Part shown: piece by piece, positions 9,001-10,450 of the stretch
How the letters are laid out: each line of letters opens with the position of its first letter
Numbering within the stretch: position 1 is the stretch's first letter
Source: RGIG7332 sp045580305
GTDB lineage: Bacteria; Bacillota; Clostridia; Oscillospirales; JAAYXM01
Assembly: GCA_045580305.1 (NCBI GenBank)
Contig: JAZNNQ010000023.1
Coordinates: forward strand, 1-10,450
Length of the DNA: 10,450 nt
Reading direction: 5' to 3'
Notes under the pieces: generated by a model
The model's input: the letters and a program-made list of their open reading frames with translations, nothing else
Database searches by the model: none
What the model was told of the DNA's origin: nothing
Position numbers and translations under genes: made by a program

Positions 9001-9944
9001 GTACCTGCCGGGTAAACGGTAACATTGGTGCGAGCCATTATCTCACCGTGTTTTACGGTAAGAGTTACCTTATCGGACTCGGTCATTTCGTTGGGGGTAA
9101 CTACGATCTTATCGCCCTCAACCTTTGCGGTAATAACATCAAGCTGTGAGTACTCAAAGGTAATCTTTGAAAGATCGGCAGCACTGCCGTCGGACATTGT
9201 TACCTCAACCGGGATAGATGCGCTCTCTCCTGCATTAACCTTAACTAAACCTGCATTGTCATCCAATACAATTTCGGTTGCAATCGCATCTTCTGCCGGT
9301 ACAAGAAGTAACTTCTTGAAATGGAAACGGCTGCCCTTTAATCTTTCGTTCTTTAAGCCGAGAGCATACTCGGTATCTGCTGAAAGTTCAATAGGAGTGT
9401 TGGTAAGCGCAACAATGTGACCATCCTCGTAATGAGCCTGGTTAAGACCACAGGTTGCAAGAGTCTCACCTAATGCACCGTTTGATATCGTGTTAATACT
9501 AAAATCAACATAACCGGCAGAAGTCCATCCCTTACCGCTACCTGTAACGATCATGGGAATATACTTGCCTGCAGTTGACACTTTAAATTTAAGTGCACCT
9601 GTGGTGGTTATGTTACGGGCTGCATTGGAGAAATACAAGCCGGTATTAGCAGCAACATATGCAAGATAGTTACTGCCTGATGCTGAACCCGGGGTAAATT
9701 CCATAAATGCCCAAGGCTCAGAGACTCCGGTGGTAGAATTTGCCACCGTGTCATAAGTGATGGTTTTGACATAGTCTGTATTAAATGTAGATCCGTCGTT
9801 TGCTACCGTAAAGTCATAGACTAATGTGGTAGCAGCTGCCTTTGCAGGAAGTGTAATGCCCGGAAGCATACCAAATACCATACAAAGGGTAAGCAGAGCG
9901 GAAAGCACACGCACAAACTTGCCACTAGATAAGTTTTTTCTCAT
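1..9944 (-). CDS. Giant secreted SLH-anchored heparinase II/III-like polysaccharide lyase, 3' end outside window
   Basis: The frame is open for 3,314 codons from the ATG at 9944 to base 3, with no stop or frameshift, and the C-terminus lies beyond the left edge. The start is fixed by a signal peptide directly after the ATG and by AGGAGG seven bases upstream. Domain order: signal peptide (1-36), duplicated jelly-roll/Ig array (41-1247), further jelly-roll-like and Ig-like modules (1248-1975), lyase region (about 1976-2925), He_PIG-like domain (3023-3108), Pro/Gly linker (3109-3130), InlB-type B-repeat (3132-3198), SLH domains (from 3207). The lyase call rests on an H-K-H-A-D motif at 2563-2567, a downstream D2583 and an H-N-T-V motif at 2606, the pattern of the heparinase II/III beta-sandwich. 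Lyases of this fold cleave uronic-acid polysaccharides such as heparan sulfate or alginate by beta-elimination; the substrate here cannot be read from sequence. Secretion and wall anchoring are well supported. About 350 kDa, far larger than typical single-enzyme members. One SLH domain is cut and a third may follow outside the window. Confidence 0.96.
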   Translation of the reverse strand, partial: MRKNLSSGKFVRVLSALLTLCMVFGMLPGITLPAKAAATTLVYDFTVANDGSTFNTDYVKTITYDTVANSTTGVSEPWAFMEFTPGSASGSNYLAYVAANTGLYFSNAARNITTTGALKFKVSTAGKYIPMIVTGSGKGWTSAGYVDFSINTISNGALGETLATCGLNQAHYEDGHIVALTNTPIELSADTEYALGLKNERLKGSRFHFKKLLLVPAEDAIATEIVLDDNAGLVKVNAGESASIPVEVTMSDGSAADLSKITFEYSQLDVITAKVEGDKIVVTPNEMTESDKVTLTVKHGEIMARTNVTVYPAGTVEEGKDLYYNFMKSMPSEVESEVNHYYSKTFTMANSTTGAYGEAANSAQSSDPWGIVNCTDRSGTVIPNFYFSRLYQGYGFLHGDIGTATIKIRVPVDGMYFPAMNLHATLGTATTISLWKEGESNYVFATALDTSATAGENALTEKNIALTKGDYLLRFNKTSKGSNIFNGFSLDYKGEISDEAIIEFKANGSYTAIVGDAASNVSVSLTKDSAPVSLTDAKVTAFTATPKDATIATATVNADRTIAVTPLKAGLTSIDVAITYDGNDYTATIPVTVKDSVITFTASKYTGVLGTPSKVMMSLDKDGTAIALTDSKVTAVSAKSTDETVATVSVNADNTITVTPVKVGGIYINISLTYDGKEYTQTIEADIVAPAAGAEYTYDFTVLARSGANTDFTKTITYDMVAATGKSAPWAFMDFTPGSDSGNNYFTYVYGDRGFYFANVARNTTTTGTLKFKAAKTGNYIPMIVMDSGANWPEAGFVEFAINTLDGTTKGELLAKRGINATNAGTGDYAFALTTTPIALTANSEYALTIETKLVKSRAAFRALKLVPVESPVATEVIVDNYSGLANVNMGDTKEIPVSVKMTSGSADLSKLEFAYSTADIATVTLSGANLKITPVKEGTTTLTVKYGEVLDRINIKVNPQGTTVEGRDLYYNFQASMPSNVETEVNHSYSSTFRMSTVTAGAYGEAKNDSFTSDPWGIVSRVDAAGNEKENFYFSRLYQGYGFLHGDIGTATMRIRVPVDGMYNPATNLHTTPATAETVSIWKVGASEYLCAGVLDADAPMGEVEISDMYIPMEAGDYLVKFTKSASGSVIMNGLSLDYKGPISGEDQIVLKNSGNYSAIAGATPINYAVSLKRNGDPVSLTDSKVTALTATSTAPDIVSVSVNTDRTIKVTPVKAGSATVNITLTYDGKEYTTSFTATVSAQSTKKNFVFDFKKLVLSARTFYPFAGVTDYAQTTMGSSKEIYPTTKYCSYTDPFIYGGVSNDATFGIVDCTYGARIDGKIGSYATVKVRLDAPGTYDFSARVGRWNNASTVDFYIAPEGVADTMQPQYYVGRLEPYKAVYELSDWLTMMHVRNVTITNPGDYQVTFRIVEKNTAAASYMFAISGLFFDPITADETIITANSDVQRVMVGDSAEIPLAIATNNVAKDFTIASDIKATTDDGEVLAATINTSPDGKTATLKLEGKAAGKTNVTVTATVDGKTVSLVKSYQVAAAKDTAEEILIDFKKGQAVPILDKTIANDGWALNTRMTNTEIYKPSNYKHFRYQSYGIGAYYQGYHNTEGKADITFDVDVLAKSAYELRIDGGRYTGGAKVAVYVDKQYVGEYNFNGPDDIVSQGEKQLNTVELDVGVHQITFRRISSDSAMGYLNLGSIRLTPVSAMPTFVGFVAEADQTTLTVGEKAEAIIGPKMSDGSPCYFGNLFTNNEEDTQNSYKFTNSDGAVVSYEDGILTGLKPGTSKLSVAGMKDGVATNKDITIVVSDDPLTSVEADIKETINNGERVNIDVVAKTKSGRTINPLSYEAEFASSNTSAVIVRDGIMTGVGKGSAKVTVTVTLNGVTKSISKDVSIANDGIKLYAYADDTTIKLDQTSQVRVANSSLELITSGITYKSSNEKVIKVDANGKVTPVSLGKAYVNITTNYRGTNYNLSVQFKVTEDKNAATYYTGERIEALRENRQKYDWAVDTSVASIKEADSYINLLGTDPNAYLHFMTTQELPRAASPSYRWDPNGAVCRYCGLNLANTSWGMYGWLIDPINKEWKITCPDCRKSFPTNDFGKFYELGIGEDGMWDYELAKKKNAELVASGHTGYLVNETLPEKGEGWGVEDGWGYRTGKTLTNTQGNAQEETYTWIAYYNHYGIWQVQANAGPYSGIVHRTLSAMNEAYINTGDMKYGKIGAVMVDRIADIYPSMYTGDSFPLFANSDSTLPKGKMVGCIWQHGESRMYMLGYDAYYEVYEDPTVIEIINNNALKYDLGYDKSSAVAIREHIEDHLVLQSYIDMRNGNIHGNFGMHQSLAAYTGVILDTMPKSKEILDWMYASTTTTFGDDDITGGNVNAQIINLVDRDGLGSESGANYNVLWANSLLNIFGPTEGYTRYEAKNGFNNPRVIKMFKAYLPLTLARRTTVQIGDSGATAKPGFQMTAGLLAKGFQNSGDVEMAQFLYHMYGGDVTQIHADKYTKNPEAIQQQVLDVIKKHGEYNFDQSHLLAGYGFGIFRDGTYRKAANAADNIDTQRDIWMYFGAANSHKHADIMNIGMEAFGVSVLPDLGYPTTADGSDRTVSWEMGTMIHNTVMVNETNLNRIRSYNNGVARNGCHPYHFDDSGRVKVMDVSACKDATVAKGDFRRSVVYVKVDEENSYAVDFFRVTAGTTHTYGFHALSNTIYETEGLTLTAQNGGSYAGTDVPFGTIGVGKGGAAYLYNVRTSPSDTGNFAVDFKIQNFRNERWYKNNIHLRVTMLNDFKLDDVSIAKGKPPIRDDNPTELEFVYARRRGTNLDSLFSAVYEPYDTERYVSDIKSVPVTYADGSALSAADVAQTKAVKVTRVDGVVDYIVYSTNTTTTFKVDNKFEFCGFVGVYTEKDGQLVYSYGQDASKIGDAEGLAAYTGEIVDFTKELSRQNYVTIQFNQKVEKDKIIGKMLDVANGRNDNGNVIILGAEDLGGNKWKIDMGEASMVTSMADPADEKAGYIYNMAEGNAVRIPLPLTSSAGPKFNKIPDTTGEVGAEVKFTVTATGGEGKTLTYKMTQAPNNASFNPETGVFEWIPASSHRGDNVIAFEVSDGVLTDTMYITITVFGSSPSPGPAPGPNGGGGGGENSKLTVKFETNGGSNVASKQVAKGEKVEKPADPTKDGYTFDGWYLDAELTNKYDFDTTVTAAITLYAKWVEGEATTTKKFIDLGNHKWAEDAIYRLVEAGVVNGTSENTYSPGVNITRADFTTLIVRAFKFEAEVATFADVDASKYYANPIGIAKTLGIVNGVNATDFAPTAQITRQDMMVIIYRA
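3..326 (-). other. SLH domains: one complete, second cut by the window edge (residues 3207-3314)
   Basis: SLH 1 reads F-I-D-L near 3208, then W-A-E-D-A-I-Y-R-L-V-E-A-G-V-V-N-G, Y-S-P and I-T-R-A-D-F. SLH 2 begins F-A-D-V-D and has Y-Y-A-N-P-I, L-G-I-V-N-G, F-A-P and I-T-R-Q-D-M before the edge. The I-T-R motif is the usual signature, and these domains bind pyruvylated secondary cell wall polymer. A third copy is usual and would be expected just outside the window. There is no sortase signal in the visible part, so anchoring is by SLH. Confidence 0.95.
351..551 (-). other. InlB-type B-repeat (Listeria-Bacteroides repeat, residues 3132-3198)
   Basis: One copy of the family pattern is present: L-T-V-K-F-E-T-N-G-G, then P-T-K-D-G-Y-T-F-D-G-W-Y, and finally L-Y-A-K-W. 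The fold is a small beta-grasp-like domain found in surface proteins of Gram-positives, usually next to anchoring modules. Here it precedes the SLH domains by about ten residues. Its own function is unknown. Confidence 0.92.
555..620 (-). other. Pro/Gly/Ser linker (residues 3109-3130)
   Basis: The linker has a G-S-S-P-S-P-G-P-A-P-G-P half followed by N and six consecutive glycines. It is low complexity and probably flexible, joining the extracellular functional part to the attachment module. The glycine codons vary between GGC, GGA and GGT, so this is not a simple slippage tract. Confidence 0.85.
621..878 (-). other. He_PIG-like putative Ig domain (residues 3023-3108)
   Basis: The segment has the standard putative-Ig pattern: G-P-K-F-N-K-I-P-D near the start, E-V-G-A-E-V-K-F-T-V-T-A, L-T-Y-K-M-T-Q-A-P, F-N-P-E-T-G-V-F-E-W-I-P, and the closing I-A-F-E-V-S-D-G-V-L-T-D-T strand. 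Such domains are common structural spacers in secreted bacterial enzymes. It separates the lyase region from the wall-attachment end. Confidence 0.87.
1170..4019 (-). other. Lyase region: alpha/alpha toroid plus heparinase II/III beta-sandwich (about residues 1976-2925)
   Basis: A helical part (about 1976-2520) opens with T-G-E-R-I-E-A-L-R-E-N-R and carries two C-x-x-C pairs (2052-2055 and 2082-2085). It also holds N-I-H-G-N-F-G-M-H-Q at 2322-2331, which resembles the catalytic N-H-G region of PL17/PL21-type toroids. The beta-sandwich shows G-F-G-I-F-R-D-G, then R-D-I-W-M-Y-F-G, then H2563-K-H2565-A-D, L-P-D2583-L-G-Y-P and H2606-N-T-V. In heparinase II, as I recall, equivalent His, Asp and His residues bind zinc and a neighbouring His acts in catalysis. 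Later D-F-F-R-V (2678-2682) with H2688, and S-L-F-S-A-V-Y-E-P-Y near 2817, are also typical of the fold. All expected motif residues are present, so the domain looks active. The PL family and substrate are not assignable by eye. The C-terminal boundary is approximate, and residues from about 2925 to 3022 match nothing I recognise. Confidence 0.86.
3690..3791 (-). other. Tetracysteine C-x-x-C / C-x-x-C motif (residues 2052-2085)
   Basis: C2052-R-Y-C2055 and C2082-P-D-C2085 are 26 residues apart and are followed by R-K-S-F-P-T-N-D-F. The spacing is that of a zinc ribbon-like structural metal site. It sits at the front of the toroid, where heparinase II/III-like proteins of other bacteria often have C-P-x-C-G pairs followed by a Y/F-P segment, so I read it as structural and not as a separate DNA-binding domain. 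On an exported protein, two disulfides are an alternative. Confidence 0.75.
4020..6203 (-). other. Two further jelly-roll-like modules and four Ig-like domains (residues 1248-1975)
   Basis: The first module (1248-1432) starts F-V-F-D-F-K-K-L and contains G-I-V-D-C-T and K-I-G-S-Y-A-T-V-K-V-R strands. These parallel the G-I-V-N-C-T and D-I-G-T-A-T-I-K-I-R strands of the 315-494 module, so it is a diverged relative. Its two cysteines could form a disulfide. An Ig-like domain follows (1434-1537). The next module (1538-1697) starts I-L-I-D-F-K-K-G and has a CBM6-like run: an R-I-D-G-G-R-Y strand, then V-A-V-Y-V-D, then V-G-V-H-Q-I-T-F. Three Ig-like domains follow (about 1699-1802, 1803-1891 and 1892-1975), with G-I-L-T-G-L-K-P-G-T and similar BIG2-type strands. 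Binding and spacer functions are inferred; no ligand residue can be assigned with confidence. Confidence 0.75.
6204..7859 (-). repeat. Internal duplication copy 2: jelly-roll/Ig/jelly-roll/Ig block (residues 696-1247)
   Basis: This is the second copy of the block at 8166-9824, with the same order: a beta-rich module beginning Y-D-F-T-V (696-867), an Ig-like domain (869-960), a module beginning D-L-Y-Y-N-F (963-1142) and an Ig-like domain (1143-1247). By eye the 315-494 and 963-1142 modules share more than half their residues. DNA-level similarity also survives, including 26 identical bases at 6823-6848 and 8767-8792, and a shared stretch in the Ig-like domains near 6394 and 8338, both exactly 1,944 bases apart. 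Surrounding third positions differ, so the duplication is neither very recent nor an assembly artefact. Confidence 0.88.
7875..8165 (-). other. Extra Ig-like domain at the end of copy 1 (residues 594-690)
   Basis: This domain carries the same S-L/A-L-T-D-S-K-V-T-A strand and N-A-D-N-T-I-T-V-T-P strand as its neighbour at 495-593 and as the domain at 1143-1247. It therefore makes three near-copies of one Ig-like domain. It ends in S-L-T-Y-D-G-K-E-Y, a strand shared with the copy at 1143-1247. Only copy 1 of the large block has two such domains in a row. Either it was duplicated locally or the second large block lost one. A short linker of about five residues (VAPAAGAE) leads into copy 2. Confidence 0.8.
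8166..9824 (-). repeat. Internal duplication copy 1: jelly-roll/Ig/jelly-roll/Ig block (residues 41-593)
   Basis: This is the first copy of a long in-frame duplication within the gene. It holds a beta-rich module beginning V-Y-D-F-T-V (41-215), an Ig-like domain (217-312), a second beta-rich module beginning D-L-Y-Y-N-F (315-494) and another Ig-like domain (495-593). The Ig-like domains show the T-I-x-V-T-P and T-V-T-V-type strands of bacterial Ig (BIG2-like) folds. The beta-rich modules have the alternating strand pattern and final L-x-L-V-P or L-D-Y-K-G strand seen in carbohydrate-binding jelly rolls, but I cannot assign a named family. Corresponding positions in copy 2 lie 648 to 655 codons downstream. 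A run of 22 residues (384-405) is identical to 1032-1053 in copy 2. The likely role is polysaccharide binding or spacing of the catalytic core from the wall. Confidence 0.88.
9837..9944 (-). other. Sec signal peptide of the giant lyase
   Basis: Residues 1-36 have a basic start (MRKN, with K9 and R12), a hydrophobic core at about 13-32 (VLSALLTLCMVFGMLPG) and an A-K-A signal peptidase I site at 34-36, so the mature protein probably begins at A37. C21 is preceded by L-T-L, which is not a lipobox, so this is not a lipoprotein. The mature protein starts its first jelly-roll-like module within a few residues of the cleavage site. Confidence 0.93.
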
Positions 9945-9951
9945 ACTCTCT

Positions 9952-9958
9952 CCTCCTT
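9952..9958 (-). promoter_or_regulatory. Ribosome binding site of the giant lyase gene
   Basis: AAGGAGG on the minus strand lies seven bases before the ATG at 9944. It is a near-perfect match to the 16S anti-Shine-Dalgarno at ideal spacing and fixes the start codon. Confidence 0.95.
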
Positions 9959-9969
9959 GTGTAAGAGTT

Positions 9970-9986
9970 AGTGTAAAAAATACACT
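9970..9986. repeat. Short palindrome AGTGTA-N5-TACACT in the leader
   Basis: This is a perfect 6-base inverted repeat around five A/T bases, ending 12 bases upstream of the Shine-Dalgarno. If the nearer promoter is used, it would lie at about +5 to +21 of the transcript, a position suited to a repressor operator or a small leader hairpin. Chance occurrence in AT-rich DNA is possible. Confidence 0.4.
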
Positions 9987-9997
9987 TTTCTACCTAT

Positions 9998-10026
9998 ATT
10001 CTACTATATCGCTTTAATTTTTGGAA
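9998..10026 (-). promoter_or_regulatory. Candidate sigma-A promoter P1 for the giant gene
   Basis: On the minus strand, TTCCAA (10021-10026) and TAGAAT (9998-10003) are separated by 17 bases. The -10 box has one mismatch to consensus and the -35 box is weak (three of six). Predicted transcription starts near 9991, giving a leader of about 47 bases. It is the only promoter-like element close to the gene. Confidence 0.4.
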
Positions 10027-10060
10027 TAGATGAATGTTGGAAGTTAAATATTTTTTGTTG

Positions 10061-10085
10061 GCTTTTTGTTGTTTTTACAAAAAGC
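10061..10085. repeat. Perfect 9-bp inverted repeat GCTTTTTGT-N7-ACAAAAAGC
   Basis: The arms at 10061-10069 and 10077-10085 are exact reverse complements around a 7-base centre. The element lies between the two candidate promoters, 35 bases upstream of the P1 -35 box. On the minus strand no T-run follows it, so it is not a terminator for this gene pair. It could be an operator for a dimeric regulator, or a leader hairpin if P2 is used. The T-runs at 10051, 10063 and 10072 are roughly helically phased and may bend the DNA. Confidence 0.5.
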
Positions 10086-10135
10086 TTTATTTATCCATAT
10101 ATTCAGTTATTGTTTACATAATACAACTTTGAATA

Positions 10136-10164
10136 TTTATAGATAATTGTCAAAATGTTGTCTT
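10136..10164 (-). promoter_or_regulatory. Candidate sigma-A promoter P2, distal
   Basis: On the minus strand, AAGACA (10159-10164, four of six) and TATAAA (10136-10141, five of six) are spaced 17 bases apart. Use of P2 would give a leader of roughly 185 bases containing the inverted repeat at 10061-10085. A perfect TTGACA at 10148-10153 overlaps the spacer but has no -10 box at a normal distance. The choice between P1 and P2 is open. Confidence 0.35.
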
Positions 10165-10185
10165 TATCTGTCCTGTTTTTTAATG

Positions 10186-10223
10186 AAAAAAGAGAAAGGG
10201 CAGGCGCAAAATACGCCTGCCCT
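10186..10223 (-). terminator. Rho-independent terminator of the upstream SLH gene
   Basis: A perfect 10-bp GC-rich stem has arms at 10197-10206 and 10214-10223 and a 7-base loop. On the minus strand it is followed by TTTCTC and six Ts. The stem begins 37 bases after the stop codon at 10261. On the plus strand no T-run follows, so it acts in the minus direction. It separates the upstream gene from the giant lyase gene. Confidence 0.93.
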
Positions 10224-10260
10224 CTCCCTAAAGGAAATATGGGAAATAAATGGAAAAAGC

Positions 10261-10450
10261 TTATTTGTTGAGGATACGATCAAGAACAACAGCAACCTCG
10301 GCACGAGTTGTGTTAGCCTTCGGGTTGATCTTACCGCCGCTACCTGCAATGAGGCCTGCCTCGGTAAGTGCCTTTACAGCATCACGAGCATATGCGGATA
10401 CTGCGCTTTCATCACTAAAGCTTACATCTGTTGTCTTGGTAATCTCAATT
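10261..10450 (-). CDS. C-terminal end of an SLH-domain surface protein, 5' part outside window
   Basis: The last 62 codons and a TAA stop (10261-10263) are visible. The sequence F-S-D-E-S near residue 11 of the fragment, A-Y-A-R-D-A-V-K-A-L-T-E-A-G-L-I-A-G, I-N-P-K and T-T-R-A-E-V is a complete SLH domain, ending two residues before the stop. A terminal SLH is the usual end of S-layer or wall-bound proteins, so this is probably the last of three. The rest of the protein and its function cannot be seen. It lies upstream of the giant lyase gene on the same strand, 316 bases away, and has its own terminator. The two may be separately transcribed members of one surface-protein locus. Confidence 0.92.
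   Translation of the reverse strand, partial: IEITKTTDVSFSDESAVSAYARDAVKALTEAGLIAGSGGKINPKANTTRAEVAVVLDRILNK

Noticed and set aside
9025..9420. Plus-strand open frame of 131 codons
   Set aside because: It is antisense to the Ig-like and jelly-roll array; its Ser/Thr/Val-rich composition mirrors the minus-strand beta-domain codons.
6204..9824. Duplication as an assembly artefact or CRISPR-like repeat
   Set aside because: The copies differ throughout at DNA and protein level and keep one reading frame; identical runs are short and there are no spacers.
9882..9884. Lipoprotein cysteine in the signal peptide (C21)
   Set aside because: The preceding L-T-L does not fit a lipobox, and a good A-K-A signal peptidase I site follows at 34-36.
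10148..10153. Perfect TTGACA on the minus strand as a -35 box
   Set aside because: No -10 box occurs at 16-18 bases; the nearest TATTAT is 24 bases away, so it is more likely chance or part of the P2 spacer.
10164..10349. Minus-strand open frame of 61 codons overlapping the terminator
   Set aside because: It overlaps the SLH-coding end of the upstream gene out of frame and runs through the terminator hairpin; no ribosome binding site.

Overview
The window is almost entirely one giant minus-strand gene. A reading frame starts at an ATG at 9944 and stays open to base 3, giving 3,314 complete codons, and it runs off the left edge. The product is a secreted, multi-domain, S-layer-anchored protein with a heparinase II/III-type polysaccharide lyase core. 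The right edge carries the last 62 codons of a second SLH (S-layer homology) protein on the same strand. The two genes are separated by a 316-base AT-rich spacer holding a terminator, two candidate promoters, two inverted repeats and a strong ribosome binding site. I see no credible gene on the plus strand and no RNA gene, CRISPR array or insertion sequence.

Organism: probably an anaerobic Gram-positive of the Clostridia, of the gut or rumen Oscillospirales kind. This rests on the SLH anchoring, the strong AAGGAGG Shine-Dalgarno, the style of the signal peptide, the single InlB-type B-repeat before the SLH domains, and AT-rich intergenic DNA beside coding DNA of moderate GC. It is an inference from style, not from a marker gene.

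Layout of the giant protein, N to C (right to left in the window): signal peptide (residues 1-36); two tandem copies of a block of about 650 residues, each made of two beta-rich, jelly-roll-like modules and interleaved bacterial Ig-like domains (41-593 with an extra Ig domain at 594-690, then 696-1247); two more jelly-roll-like modules (1248-1432 and 1538-1697) with an Ig-like domain between them and three after (to 1975); the lyase region (about 1976-2925) with a tetracysteine motif, an N-x-H-G toroid motif and the H-x-H-A-D beta-sandwich motif; a putative-Ig (He_PIG-like) domain; a Pro/Gly linker; an InlB-type B-repeat; and one complete plus one cut SLH domain.

Working model (inference): the SLH end holds the protein on the cell wall, the long array of binding-type modules projects and captures an acidic polysaccharide, and the lyase core cleaves it by beta-elimination. 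The upstream SLH protein may be a functional partner but has its own terminator, so the giant gene is probably transcribed from its own promoter.
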